In this document: positions 25,384 to 33,528 of the stretch, piece by piece
Numbering within the stretch: position 1 is the first letter of the stretch
Layout: every line of letters begins with the position of its first letter
Source of the DNA: Aquipuribacter nitratireducens
GTDB lineage: Bacteria > Actinomycetota > Actinomycetes > Actinomycetales > JBBAYJ01
Assembly: GCF_037860835.1 (NCBI RefSeq)
Contig: NZ_JBBEOG010000004.1
Coordinates: 1-64,000 of the forward strand
Length of the DNA stretch: 64,000 nucleotides
Reading direction: 5' to 3'
Program-made: the position numbers and the translations under genes
The notes under the pieces: model-generated
Told to the model about the DNA's origin: nothing
The model's database searches: none
What the model saw: the letters and a program-made list of their open reading frames with translations, nothing else

Positions 25384-25824
25384 GTGACGACGCTCGACGG
25401 CCTCGACGAACGGATCCTCGCCATCCTGCGCGACGACGGGCGGGCGTCGTTCGCCGTCGTGGGGGAGAGGGTGGGCCTGTCGGCCTCGGCGGTGAAGCGC
25501 CGCGTCGACCGGCTCCGCGAGGCCGGAGTCATCACGGGCTTCGCCGCGCTCGTGGACCCGGAGGCGCTCGGGTGGACGACGGAGGCCTACGTCGAGCTGT
25601 GGTGCGCGCCCTCGACGACCCCGGCGCAGGTCCTCGCCGTCGCCGCCCGCCACCCGCAGGTCGTGTCGGCGGCGACGATCAGCGGGGAGGCGGACGCCCT
25701 GGTCCACGTCCGCGCCACGAGCGTCCACGACTTCGAGCGAGTGCTCGAACGGATCGGGGCCGACCCGTCCGTCGTGCGCACGAAGAGCGCGATCGTGCTC
25801 AGCCGCGGCGTGCAGCGGAGCTGA
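25384..25824 (+). CDS. Lrp/AsnC family transcriptional regulator
   Basis: 146 residues. The winged helix holds LDERILAILRDDGRASFAVVG and LSASAVKRRVDRLREAGVITGF. The C-terminal RAM ligand domain has QVVSAATISGEADALVHVRA. It binds DNA as an octamer in response to an amino acid. The GTG is 6 nt after CACGAT, so the message may be leaderless. Its position beside the arginine-derivative hydrolase suggests it controls that gene. The 3' end overlaps the convergent thioesterase gene by 26 bp. Confidence 0.93.
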   Translation: MTTLDGLDERILAILRDDGRASFAVVGERVGLSASAVKRRVDRLREAGVITGFAALVDPEALGWTTEAYVELWCAPSTTPAQVLAVAARHPQVVSAATISGEADALVHVRATSVHDFERVLERIGADPSVVRTKSAIVLSRGVQRS

Positions 25825-26398
25825 CCGGCACCGGGACCGGCGTCGGCGCCGCGGTGCGACGGGCGGCGCGGAGGTCGTCCTGAGCCCGGTGCCACGCCGC
25901 GGCCCAGTCCGGCAGCGCCGGGCTCGTCGCCCCGTCGTGCCCCGAGGCCGCGAGCAGGTCCGCGGTCGGGACCCGGCCGCCCCCGACCCGCAGGAAGAGC
26001 GCGCGGACCACGGCCTCGGCGACGACCTCGCCGGAGCCGTCGCGACCACGCCGGAAGACCTGCTCGAGCAGGATGGAGCGGTCGTCCCATCCCAGCGTCC
26101 GGGTCGTGACGGTGAAGGGCTGCCCGAGTCGCAGCTCGCGGTGGAAGGCGATCGTCTCGGCCGTGACCACCGGGTACCAGCGCCGGCGGTGGAGCACGGC
26201 GTGAGCGCCCGAGCGGAGGAGCAGGTCGGTCCGCGCCAGGTCGAGCAGCGTGAGGTAGCGCCCGTTGTTCACGTGGCCCAGGGCGTCGAGGTCGCCCGGT
26301 GCGACCCGGAAGCGCGTCACGCACTCCCCGAGGAGGTCGACGCGCGAGCGCCGCCGGGCGGTGAGCCACAGGACCACGAGCCGCACCCACAGGTTCAC
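25799..26398 (-). CDS. Acyl-CoA thioesterase, hotdog fold (4HBT/THEM6-like)
   Basis: 199 residues. After a hydrophobic N-terminal stretch come FRVAPGDLDALGHVNNGRYLTLLDLARTDLL, read as D-x-D-x-x-x-H-x-N-N, the catalytic hotdog motif, and the strands TAETIAFHRELRLGQPFTV. It probably hydrolyses acyl-CoA or a related thioester. The C-terminal 40 residues (ending in alternating Pro/Val) are low-complexity. A ggagg Shine-Dalgarno precedes the GTG start. Confidence 0.85.
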   Translation of the reverse strand: MNLWVRLVVLWLTARRRSRVDLLGECVTRFRVAPGDLDALGHVNNGRYLTLLDLARTDLLLRSGAHAVLHRRRWYPVVTAETIAFHRELRLGQPFTVTTRTLGWDDRSILLEQVFRRGRDGSGEVVAEAVVRALFLRVGGGRVPTADLLAASGHDGATSPALPDWAAAWHRAQDDLRAARRTAAPTPVPVPVSSAARRG

Positions 26399-26488
26399 GC
26401 AGTGCCTCCATCGGGTAGTGCCGCGGCCTTCTGGGTCCGCGAATCGGACTCAGCGTGGTGGGGACTGGCTCGGTCTGTCAACCGGACC

Positions 26489-26494
26489 TAGCAT
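26489..26494 (+). promoter_or_regulatory. -10 box, leaderless hxlR-like gene
   Basis: TAGCAT lies exactly 6 nt before the ATG at 26501. No Shine-Dalgarno is present, so translation probably begins at the mRNA 5' end. Confidence 0.6.
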
Positions 26495-26500
26495 CGGGTC

Positions 26501-27004
26501 ATGGGCGAGGAAGCGGAGCCGCAGCCGGGTCCGGCCGCGCTGGCGTGGTCGACCGAGGGCTGCACGGTCGAGGCGGCGCTCGCCGTCGTCGGCGACCGGG
26601 CGACGTTCCTCGTGGTCCGGGAGGTGGGCTGCGGCGTCCGGCGGTTCGCCGACATGCAGCGGCGCACGGGCCTGCCCCGCGACGTCCTGACGCGACGGCT
26701 GACGCGCATGGTCGACGACGGGCTCCTGCGCCGGGTGCCGTACCGGGAGCCCGGTCGCCGGGGTCGCGAGGAGTACCGCTTCACGGACAAGGGGTTCGAG
26801 CTCTACCCCGTCGTCGTCGCGCTGTGGCGCTGGGGCAGCAGGTGGGCGGACCCGCGGCCGGGACAGGGTCCACCGATCGAGTTCGTCCACCGGGGCTGCG
26901 GCGAGTTCGTCGACGCGGTCGTGCGGTGCGAGGCCGGTCACGACGTCACCGAGCCGCGCGACGTCCTGCCGCGCCCGGGCCCCGGCGCGGTCCGCGTCGG
27001 CTGA
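26501..27004 (+). CDS. HxlR-type winged-helix transcriptional regulator
   Basis: 167 residues. CTVEAALAVVGDRATFLVVREVGCGVRRF and LPRDVLTRRLTRMVDDGLLRRVPY match the HxlR/MarR-like winged helix, with YRFTDKGFELYPVVVALWRWG as the wing and dimer helix. The usual HxlR Cys at the N terminus is present (C24). The C-terminal extension carries CGEFVDAVVRCEAGHDV, two Cys and a His that could bind metal or sense redox; this is inference. A 21-bp perfect palindrome 17 bp after its stop may be its operator for the next gene. Confidence 0.88.
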   Translation: MGEEAEPQPGPAALAWSTEGCTVEAALAVVGDRATFLVVREVGCGVRRFADMQRRTGLPRDVLTRRLTRMVDDGLLRRVPYREPGRRGREEYRFTDKGFELYPVVVALWRWGSRWADPRPGQGPPIEFVHRGCGEFVDAVVRCEAGHDVTEPRDVLPRPGPGAVRVG

Positions 27005-27020
27005 TCCCACGTCGCGGAAG

Positions 27021-27041
27021 AACGACACAGGCTGTGTCGTT
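27021..27041. promoter_or_regulatory. 21-bp perfect palindrome before the TPR gene
   Basis: AACGACACAG, a central G, then CTGTGTCGTT. The right end abuts TGTAGT (27041-27046), a possible -10 that is 7 nt before the ATG at 27054. As DNA it looks like an operator; as RNA it gives an 8-bp stem with a 5-base loop and might terminate the hxlR-like gene. Confidence 0.6.
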
Positions 27042-27053
27042 GTAGTCGGCGTG

Positions 27054-27371
27054 ATGCTCAAGCCGGACCTGCTCGGCCTCGTGACCCGTGGGCGCCTCCA
27101 CCTCGACGCGGGCGACCCCGCCGGCGCGGCTCGACTGCTCGCCGAGGCGGCAGCGGCGGCGCCGCAGGACCGGGCCGTGGCGACGGACCTGGCCCGCGCC
27201 TACTTCGACTCCGCCCAGCTGAACCGGGCCGAGCGGGCCTTCCGCGACCTCGTCGAGCTCGACCCCACCGACGCCTGGGCGCGGCGCGGGCTCGCCCGCA
27301 CGCTGCGGCGGCTGTCGCGTGCGGAGGAGGCGCTCACGCAGGACCGGCTCGCGGACGCCCTCGGCGGCTGA
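27054..27371 (+). CDS. Small tetratricopeptide-repeat protein
   Basis: 105 residues, almost wholly TPR: LHLDAGDPAGAARLLAEAAAAAPQD, ATDLARAYFDSAQLNRAERAFRDLVELDPTD and ARRGLARTLRRLSRAEEAL read as about two and a half helix-pair repeats. It is a protein-interaction scaffold with no enzymatic motif. The start may be GTG 27051 or ATG 27054; the latter is 7 nt from the putative -10. It is convergent with the GNAT gene, with only 4 bp between stop codons. Confidence 0.8.
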   Translation: MLKPDLLGLVTRGRLHLDAGDPAGAARLLAEAAAAAPQDRAVATDLARAYFDSAQLNRAERAFRDLVELDPTDAWARRGLARTLRRLSRAEEALTQDRLADALGG

Positions 27372-27375
27372 CGGC

Positions 27376-28038
27376 CTACCGGATCGGGCGACCCAGCACG
27401 AGCGCACCCTCGGCGCGCTCGACGAGCGCGAACCCCAGGCGCCCGTAGAAGCCGATGGCGCGCGAGTTCGTCTCGGCCACGCCGAGGTGCACCGCACCCG
27501 CCCCGGCCTCGGCGGCCGCGGCGAGGAACCCGTCCACGAGCCGACGGCCCCACCCCTGCCCCTGCACGTGCGGGAGCAGGTCGATGTGGAGGTGCGCCGG
27601 GTAGCGGTCGGTGATCCGCCGCGGGGTGCGGCGCGGATCGTGGACGAGCTGTGCCGTGTCCCGGTCCGCCGGTCGCGTCATGGCCTCGAGCGGGTAGGCG
27701 CGTCGGGCCTGCGGCCACCAGGCGCGCTCGCACCAGCTCTCGAACGACACCGTGTCGCTGGTCCCGAGCACGTAGCCGCTCACCCGTCCCTCGGGGGTGC
27801 CGTCGTCGACCACGAGGCACAGGTCCGGCTCGAACCGCGCGTACGGCAGGGCGTACACCGTCCCCGGCAGACCGGGGAAGGCGTGCTGGGCGGTGGCGTC
27901 GTCCCCGGCGTCGGCCGTGCGGAGGCAGACGTCGGCGAGCCCCTGCTCGTCGCCCGGGCGGAACGGCCGCAGCACCGCGCCCTCGCGCCTGCGCGGGGCG
28001 AGGAACCCGCGCAGCCGTCCGCGCTGCGTCGCTGCCAT
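27376..28038 (-). CDS. GNAT acetyltransferase resembling the O-GlcNAcase C-terminal HAT-like domain
   Basis: 220 residues. The C-terminal GNAT core has HVQGQGWGRRLVDGFL (acetyl-CoA loop Q-x-x-G-x-G/R) and NSRAIGFYGRLGF. The middle segment PDLCLVVDDG, VSGYVLGTSDTVSFESWCER, WWPQARRAYP is the arrangement seen in the HAT-like domain of animal O-GlcNAcase and its actinobacterial single-domain homologues. The acceptor is unknown. TACGTT 7 nt before the ATG suggests a leaderless message. It is separated from the tetR gene by 263 bp with no visible gene. Confidence 0.87.
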   Translation of the reverse strand: MAATQRGRLRGFLAPRRREGAVLRPFRPGDEQGLADVCLRTADAGDDATAQHAFPGLPGTVYALPYARFEPDLCLVVDDGTPEGRVSGYVLGTSDTVSFESWCERAWWPQARRAYPLEAMTRPADRDTAQLVHDPRRTPRRITDRYPAHLHIDLLPHVQGQGWGRRLVDGFLAAAAEAGAGAVHLGVAETNSRAIGFYGRLGFALVERAEGALVLGRPIR

Positions 28039-28045
28039 GTGACGG

Positions 28046-28051
28046 AACGTA
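28046..28051 (-). promoter_or_regulatory. -10 box, leaderless GNAT gene
   Basis: TACGTT on the minus strand, 7 nt before the ATG at 28038, with no Shine-Dalgarno between them. Confidence 0.5.
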
Positions 28052-28301
28052 CCCGCGGGCGGGCTCGTCGATGCCTCCGCCGCCCCGGCACGGGGTGGGC
28101 GGTCCGGACGCGCAGGGACGGGGACGTCGGGCCAGACGGGCTCCGACGGCGCGGTGCGCGCCGCAGGCGCGGCTGGTGGGACGGCTACCGACCGCTGCTC
28201 GGCGGGGCCTGCGAGCCGGGCCTCGCGCCGGGTCGCGGGGACCCCGCTGCCCTCGTGGCGGCGGTGGACGTCCCGGCGGCGGGGGAGGGGGGCGGGGTCC
28301 G

Positions 28302-28913
28302 TCACGCGTCGCGACCCGTCGGGAGGACGCCCGCGAGAGCCGCGTCGACGTGCGCGTCGAGCGGGGGCCACGGGTACCCCGGCTTGCCCGTGCGAAGCGA
28401 CACCGTCCCGTGCAGCCCCGTCCAGGCGGCGAGGGTGCGCGACGCCACGTCGGGGGCCCCGGGCACGGCTGCCACGAGCCGTCCGAGCAGGTCGAGCAGG
28501 GCGTCGCCGTCGGCGAAGGCCACCGTCTCCGCGTCGGTGAGCAGCCGCACCGCGCGGCCGCCGAAGACGACGGCGTAGGCGCCGGGGTTGCTCGTGCCCC
28601 AGACGACGTAGGCCAGGGCGGCGGCGCGGAGCCGCCCGACCGGGTCGTCGGCCGCGTCCGCCGCGGCCTCGACCGCCCTCCGCAACGCGGCGAGGTGGCG
28701 CTCCACGACCGTGCGGAGCAGGTCGTCGAGGTCGTCGAAGTGGCCGTAGACGCTCGGGGCCGCCACGCCGGCCTCGCGTGCCACCCCGCGGAGCGTGACG
28801 GCCGACGGGTCGCCCGACTCCAGCAGCCGCGACGCCGCGGCGACGAGCTCCTCGCGGAGACGAGTGCCCTTACCGCGGGGGTTGCGGGCCCGGGCGGGCT
28901 GCAGGACGGGCAC
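28302..28913 (-). CDS. TetR/AcrR family transcriptional regulator
   Basis: 203 residues. The DNA-binding domain contains LREELVAAASRLLESGDPSAVTLRGVAREAGVAAPSVYGHFDDLDDLL (quoted in part: GVAAPSVYGHFDDLDDLL), and the C-terminal part matches the TetR_C WHG type with AAWTGLHGTVSLR. The GTG at 28913 has a gaggagga Shine-Dalgarno 7 bp upstream; the open frame runs 26 codons further into the operator region. It diverges from an SDR gene across a promoter with two palindromes, a standard repressor-target layout. Confidence 0.9.
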   Translation of the reverse strand: MPVLQPARARNPRGKGTRLREELVAAASRLLESGDPSAVTLRGVAREAGVAAPSVYGHFDDLDDLLRTVVERHLAALRRAVEAAADAADDPVGRLRAAALAYVVWGTSNPGAYAVVFGGRAVRLLTDAETVAFADGDALLDLLGRLVAAVPGAPDVASRTLAAWTGLHGTVSLRTGKPGYPWPPLDAHVDAALAGVLPTGRDA

Positions 28914-28956
28914 GGCCGACTCCTCCTCTGCGCGTCGGGATCGCCCCCACTCTAGG

Positions 28957-29005
28957 TTGACCCGTCGACTAACGCATGTAAGGTGATTCACCTAACGACC
29001 GTTAG
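28957..29005. promoter_or_regulatory. SDR promoter with two palindromic operators
   Basis: TTGACC (28957-28962), a 16-bp spacer and TAAGGT (28979-28984) form the SDR promoter. AGGTGA-T-TCACCT (28981-28993, perfect, extendable to 28978-28996 with one mismatch) covers the -10 and start site. CTAACG-AC-CGTTAG (28992-29005, perfect) overlaps its end, and a third CTAACG half lies at 28969-28974. The divergent TetR protein is the likely ligand. Confidence 0.75.
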
Positions 29006-29026
29006 CCCATCACCGAGGAGAGTCCC

Positions 29027-29884
29027 GTGCCCGTCGCCCCCCTGCCGCCCTCCGGGGCCGTCCTCGTCACCGGCTGCTCGAGCGGCATCGGTCACGCGAC
29101 CGCGCTGCGCCTCGCTCGCTCGGGCCTCGCGGTCCACGCGACGGCGCGCCGACCCGACCGGCTCACCGAGCTGGAGGCGGCCGGGTGCACGACCGGGCCG
29201 CTCGACGTCACGGACGACGACTCCGCCGCGCACGCGGTCGAGGAGGCCCGCGAGCGACACGGCGCCGTCGTCGCGCTCGTCAACAACGCCGGCTACGGCG
29301 AGTACGGCCCGGTCGAGGAGGTGAGCCTCGAGGCGGCCCGGCGACAGCTCGAGACCAACGTCATCGGCGTGGCGCGGCTCACGCGCCTCGTGCTGCCGGG
29401 GATGCGCGAGGCCGGTGCCGGGCGGGTCGTCACCATCGGTTCGATGGGCGGTCGCCTCACGTTCCCCGGCGGCGGCTGGTACCACGCGTCGAAGCACGCC
29501 CTGGAGGCGCTGCACGACGCCCTCCGCGTCGAGGTCGCCCCCTTCGGCGTCGGGGTCAGCCTCGTCGAGCCAGGGCTCATCCGCACGGAGTTCGGCGCGA
29601 CGGCCACCGGGACCCTCACGGGGACGCGCACCGAGGGCGAGGGCCCGTACGCCGGACTGGTCGCGTCGGTCGAGCAGGGCATGGCGGGCTCGTACGACAA
29701 CCGCGTGCTGTCCGCCGGACCCGACGCGGTCGCGCGGGCCGTCGAGCACGCGGTGACGGCGCGGCGGCCCCGCAGCCGCTACGTCGTCACGCCCGCCGCG
29801 CGGGGGCTCATCGGGCTACGGCGCCTCGGCGGCGACCGCGTCTGGGACGCGTTCGTGCGGCGGCAGTTCTCGCTGCCGGCGTGA
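29027..29884 (+). CDS. Short-chain dehydrogenase/reductase
   Basis: 285 residues. The NAD(P) motif is VTGCSSGIGHATALRLA, the NNAG motif VALVNNAGYGEYG and the catalytic pair is in GGGWYHASKHALEALHDAL (Y-x-x-x-K), with a Ser in TIGSMGGRL. The C-terminal extension with RPRSRYVVTPAARGLIGLRR is common in oxidoreductases of this branch acting on sterol or lipid substrates, but the substrate is unknown. It is under the control of the operators described above. The GTG start has a gaggag Shine-Dalgarno. Confidence 0.92.
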   Translation: MPVAPLPPSGAVLVTGCSSGIGHATALRLARSGLAVHATARRPDRLTELEAAGCTTGPLDVTDDDSAAHAVEEARERHGAVVALVNNAGYGEYGPVEEVSLEAARRQLETNVIGVARLTRLVLPGMREAGAGRVVTIGSMGGRLTFPGGGWYHASKHALEALHDALRVEVAPFGVGVSLVEPGLIRTEFGATATGTLTGTRTEGEGPYAGLVASVEQGMAGSYDNRVLSAGPDAVARAVEHAVTARRPRSRYVVTPAARGLIGLRRLGGDRVWDAFVRRQFSLPA

Positions 29885-30023
29885 GCGGCGCAGCGGTGGC
29901 GGCGGCTGCGGCGTCCGCCCACGGCGGACAGCGCCGTCCCACCCCTTCCCCTCGCGCGGGCCGCGGGTGAGGATCGGGCGGGCGGCGCGTCCGCCGTCCG
30001 CGAGCCCAGCCCCGGGAGGACCC

Positions 30024-30305
30024 GTGCCGGAGACCTGCGAGCACCTCGACTCCGACCACGCAGCCCGCGAGCAGGCCCCGCCGCCGCGCACCCCGGACGG
30101 CTGCGAGGAGTGCCTCGCCGACGGCGGCCGGTGGGTGCACCTGCGGCTGTGCACGAGCTGCGGCCACGTCGGCTGCTGCGACTCCTCGCCGTCGCGGCAC
30201 GCGACCGCGCACCACGCCGGCACCGGCCACCCCGTCGTCCGCTTCTTCGAGCCGGGCGAGACGTGGCGCTGGTGCTACCTCGACCGCACCCTCGCGGAGG
30301 CCTGA
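30024..30305 (+). CDS. UBP-type zinc finger protein
   Basis: 93 residues with the zinc ligands in order CEH, DGCEEC, LRLCTSCGHVGCCD, SRHATAHHAGTGHPVVRF, the pattern of ZnF-UBP domains that in eukaryotes bind the ubiquitin C terminus. Bacterial versions have no ubiquitin partner and unknown targets. The GTG at 30024 has a gggagga Shine-Dalgarno 3 bp upstream and was preferred over an ORF start at 29967. It is 7 bp before the receiver-flavoprotein gene, so it belongs to that cassette. Confidence 0.9.
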   Translation: MPETCEHLDSDHAAREQAPPPRTPDGCEECLADGGRWVHLRLCTSCGHVGCCDSSPSRHATAHHAGTGHPVVRFFEPGETWRWCYLDRTLAEA

Positions 30306-30312
30306 CACCGGC

Positions 30313-31980
30313 ATGGCGGACCGCGACCTCCCGGTCATCCTCACCGTCGACGACGACCCGTCGGTGTCGCGTGCCATCGCGCGCGACCTGCGCCGCCGGT
30401 ACGCCGAGGAGCACCGCGTCGTCCGCGCCGACGGCGGCGCGCAGGCCATCGAGGCGCTGCAGGAGCTCAAGCTGCGCGGCAGCCGCGTGGCGGCGCTGCT
30501 CGCGGACTACCGGATGCCCGACATGGACGGCATCGAGTTCCTCGAGAAGGCGATGGACCTGTTCCCACGGGCCCGTCGGGCCCTGCTCACCGCCTACGCC
30601 GACACCGACGCCGCCATCCGCGCGATCAACGTCGTCGACGTCGACCACTACATGCTGAAGCCGTGGGACCCGCCCGAGGAGAAGCTGTACCCGGTCGTCG
30701 ACGCCCTGCTGGAGTCGTGGCTCGCGACGGGTGACGACCAGCCGGCGGGGCTGCGGCTCATCGGGCACCGCTGGTCCCGGGCGTCGCACGAGGTCCGCGA
30801 CTTCCTCGCGCGCAACGCCGCCGCGTACTCGTGGGTGTCGGTGGAGGACCCCGAGGCGCAGCGCCAGCTGGCCGCGGCCGGGCTCAGCGAGGCCGACATC
30901 CCGGTCGTCGTCACCGCCGAGGGGACCGCGCACGCCTCGCCCGACCTCGCGACCGTCGCCGGGCTCGCCGGGCTGTCGACCTCCCCCGCGGAGGACTTCT
31001 ACGACCTCCTCATCGTCGGTGGCGGTCCCGCCGGTCTCGGCGCGGCGGTCTACGGCGCCTCGGAGGGCCTGCGGACCGTCCTGGTCGACGCGACCGCGAC
31101 GGGTGGGCAGGCGGGGCAGAGCTCGCGCATCGAGAACTACCTCGGCTTCCCCGACGGCGTGTCCGGCGGGCAGCTCGCCGACCGCGCCCGCCGGCAGGCG
31201 GTGAAGTTCGGCGCCGAGGTGCTGACCGCCCGCACCGTGTCGGCGCTCGAGGTCGACGGGCCGGTGCGGACCGTCCGCTTCGCCGACGGCTCCGACGTGC
31301 GCGCGCGTGCGGTGCTCCTCGCGACCGGGGTCCAGTACCGGCGCCTGCCTGCGCCGGGCGTCGACGACCTGCTCGGGCGGGGGGTCTACTACGGCAGCGC
31401 CGCGACCGAGGCCGAGGCGTGCGCCGACCAGCACGTCCTCGTGGTCGGCGGCGCGAACAGCGCGGGCCAGGCGGCGGTCTTCTTCTCCCGCCGCGCGGCG
31501 AAGGTGACGCTGCTGGTGCGCGGCCGCTCCCTCGAGGCGTCGATGTCGAGCTACCTCATCGACCAGATCGCCGCGATCGACACCATCGAGGTCCGCACGT
31601 GCTGCGAGGTCGTCGAGGCCCACGGCAGCAACCACCTCGAGGCCGTCACGCTCGCCGACTCCGCGGCCGGCAGCCGCGAGCGGGTGGAGGCCTCGCACCT
31701 GTTCGTCTTCATCGAGGCCGCCCCGCGCACCGACTGGCTCGAGGGCACCGTCGCCCGCGACCCCCGCGGGTTCGTCCTCACCGGTCCCGACCTCGTCCGG
31801 GACGGTCACCGGCCGGCCGGCTGGACCGCGCAGCGCGACCCGTCCTACCTCGAGACCTCCGTCCCCGGGGTGTTCGCCGCCGGTGACGTGCGCGCCGACT
31901 CCGTCAAGCGCGTCGCGTCCGCCGTCGGGGAGGGCGCCATGGCGGTCACGCTCGCCCACCGCTACCTCGAGGAGTCCTGA
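30313..31980 (+). CDS. Receiver domain fused to a thioredoxin-reductase-like FAD oxidoreductase
   Basis: 555 residues in three parts. Residues 1-135 form a complete response-regulator receiver: D13-D15, the phosphoacceptor D65 ([12 protein letters not shown]), T93 and K116 (MLKPWD). Residues 145-225 resemble a glutaredoxin/thioredoxin fold ([29 protein letters not shown]) in which the CxxC is replaced by W-S-R-A-S. Residues 230-555 are a thioredoxin-reductase-like flavoprotein with FAD motif [12 protein letters not shown] (235-246), NAD(P)H motif [10 protein letters not shown] (378-387) and the C-terminal FAD site [14 protein letters not shown]. The dithiol CATC of true TrxR is absent ([10 protein letters not shown] in its place). 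It may transfer hydride to another acceptor under phosphorylation control. Two bases separate it from the kinase gene. Confidence 0.93.
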   Translation: MADRDLPVILTVDDDPSVSRAIARDLRRRYAEEHRVVRADGGAQAIEALQELKLRGSRVAALLADYRMPDMDGIEFLEKAMDLFPRARRALLTAYADTDAAIRAINVVDVDHYMLKPWDPPEEKLYPVVDALLESWLATGDDQPAGLRLIGHRWSRASHEVRDFLARNAAAYSWVSVEDPEAQRQLAAAGLSEADIPVVVTAEGTAHASPDLATVAGLAGLSTSPAEDFYDLLIVGGGPAGLGAAVYGASEGLRTVLVDATATGGQAGQSSRIENYLGFPDGVSGGQLADRARRQAVKFGAEVLTARTVSALEVDGPVRTVRFADGSDVRARAVLLATGVQYRRLPAPGVDDLLGRGVYYGSAATEAEACADQHVLVVGGANSAGQAAVFFSRRAAKVTLLVRGRSLEASMSSYLIDQIAAIDTIEVRTCCEVVEAHGSNHLEAVTLADSAAGSRERVEASHLFVFIEAAPRTDWLEGTVARDPRGFVLTGPDLVRDGHRPAGWTAQRDPSYLETSVPGVFAAGDVRADSVKRVASAVGEGAMAVTLAHRYLEES

Positions 31981-31982
31981 GC

Positions 31983-33401
31983 ATGGCCGTGACCCTGACG
32001 AACGACGAGCTGCGGGCCCTCTTCCTCTTCGAGGCCCTCGACGACGACAAGCTCGAGTGGCTGCGGCAGATGGGCGAGGTCGCCGCGTTCGACGTCGGGC
32101 AGACCGTCTACGCCGAGGGTGACCCCGCCGACTGCTTCTTCGTCCTGCTGAGCGGCACGGTCGCCATGAGCCGCAACGTCCAGGGCGACGACGTGGAGGT
32201 CGTCCGGACCGACCACGTCGGGGTGTACGGCGGGGCGACGCAGGCGTACATCGGCGACCAGGCGGACAAGCGGTACGTGGGCTCGTTCCGGGCGATCACA
32301 CCGTGCACGTTCTTCGTGCTGCCGGCACAGGCGTTCGCCGCGATGGTCCGCGAGTGGTTCCCCATGGCCGTCCACCTCCTCGAGGGGCTGTTCTTCGGCC
32401 TGCAGCGCAGCAACGAGGTCGTCGGGCAGCGCGAGCGCCTGCTCGCGCTGGGCTCGCTGACCGCGGGTCTCACGCACGAGCTCAACAACCCGGCCGCGGC
32501 CGCGGTGCGGGCGACCTCCGCCCTGCGCGACCGGGTGCGGCACATGCACCACAAGCTCGCGATGCTTGCGGACGCGCAGCTCGAGCCGAAGGTCCTCACC
32601 GCCCTCGCGGGCATGCAGGACGACGCGCTCGCCCGCTCCGGCAGCGGCCCGCGCCTGTCGGCGCTGCAGGCCAGCGACGCGGAGGACGAGCTCGTCGACT
32701 GGCTCGAGGAGCGGGGCGTCCAGCGCCCGTTCGACCTCGCGCCGCCGCTCGTGGCCGCGGGTCTCGACCCGGCGTGGCTGCAGCGCCTCGCCGACGAGGT
32801 GCCGGCGCACCTGCTCGAGAGCGGGTTGCGGTGGATCGTGTACTCGCTGGAGACCGAGCAGCTGATGAGCGAGATCGAGGACGCGACCGGCCGCGTGTCG
32901 ACGCTCGTCGGCGCCGCCAAGCAGTACTCGCAGATGGACCGTTCGGAGCAGCAGACCTTCGACGTCCACGAGGGCCTCGACGCCACCCTCGTCATGCTGA
33001 CCCGGACGCTCGAGGGCATCGAGGTCGTCACCGACTACGACCGCGACCTGCCCCGGGTGCAGGGCTTCCCCACCGAGCTCAACCAGGTGTGGACGAACCT
33101 CGTCGACAACGCCGTGCAGGCGATGCGGACCGCGAGCAGCTCACCGGCCGTCCTCACGCTGCGGACCGCGCGGGACGACGACCGGCTCCTCGTCGAGGTG
33201 GGCGACACCGGCCCCGGGGTGCCGCAGGAGCTGCGGCGGCGGATCTTCGAGCCGTTCTTCACGACCAAACCGGTCGGGGAGGGCACGGGTCTCGGCCTCG
33301 ACATCTCGTTCCGCATCGTCGTCAACCGGCACGCCGGCGACCTCCGCGTGGTCGGTGGTCCGGGGGACACCCGGTTCCAGGTGCGCCTGCCGCTGCGGTG
33401 A
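31983..33401 (+). CDS. Cyclic-nucleotide-binding-domain sensor histidine kinase
   Basis: 472 residues, soluble. Residues 15-125 are a Crp-like cNMP-binding domain ([24 protein letters not shown]), but the phosphate-binding cassette G-E-x-x-L/A...R is not clear, so it may bind another ligand. HisKA has [18 protein letters not shown] with His165. After a long helical insert (about 180-330), the HATPase shows [30 protein letters not shown] and [13 protein letters not shown]. The partner receiver is the fused domain in the preceding gene. This kinase type is usually annotated as an ATP-binding protein with a cNMP domain. Confidence 0.92.
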   Translation: MAVTLTNDELRALFLFEALDDDKLEWLRQMGEVAAFDVGQTVYAEGDPADCFFVLLSGTVAMSRNVQGDDVEVVRTDHVGVYGGATQAYIGDQADKRYVGSFRAITPCTFFVLPAQAFAAMVREWFPMAVHLLEGLFFGLQRSNEVVGQRERLLALGSLTAGLTHELNNPAAAAVRATSALRDRVRHMHHKLAMLADAQLEPKVLTALAGMQDDALARSGSGPRLSALQASDAEDELVDWLEERGVQRPFDLAPPLVAAGLDPAWLQRLADEVPAHLLESGLRWIVYSLETEQLMSEIEDATGRVSTLVGAAKQYSQMDRSEQQTFDVHEGLDATLVMLTRTLEGIEVVTDYDRDLPRVQGFPTELNQVWTNLVDNAVQAMRTASSSPAVLTLRTARDDDRLLVEVGDTGPGVPQELRRRIFEPFFTTKPVGEGTGLGLDISFRIVVNRHAGDLRVVGGPGDTRFQVRLPLR

Positions 33402-33415
33402 GGGGCGCGGGCTCC

Positions 33416-33488
33416 GCCACGACGACACCACCGACGCGTCCGTGCGTCCGGAGCGGGCCGTCCCGGCCGTTCGTGATGGCGTTGTGGC
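33416..33488. repeat. 73-bp element with inverted ends, copy A
   Basis: It begins GCCACGACGACACC and ends TCGTGATGGCGTTGTGGC. The two ends are imperfect inverted repeats of each other. A second 73-bp copy at 61918-61990 has the same left end (14/14) and nearly the same right end (17/18), but its middle is unrelated. It lies between the kinase gene and the toxin-antitoxin pair. Confidence 0.6.
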
Positions 33489-33528
33489 GTCGCTGCACCG
33501 GCCGTCGGGCCTCTGCCACCATGACACG

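Noticed and set aside
28039-28301. Possible small gene between the GNAT and TetR genes.
   Set aside because: Every frame gives Arg/Pro/Gly-rich sequence without start signals; I see nothing in this 263-bp gap beyond the GNAT -10 box.
30313-31980. Annotating the receiver-flavoprotein as a thioredoxin reductase (trxB).
   Set aside because: The redox CxxC needed for thioredoxin reduction is missing.
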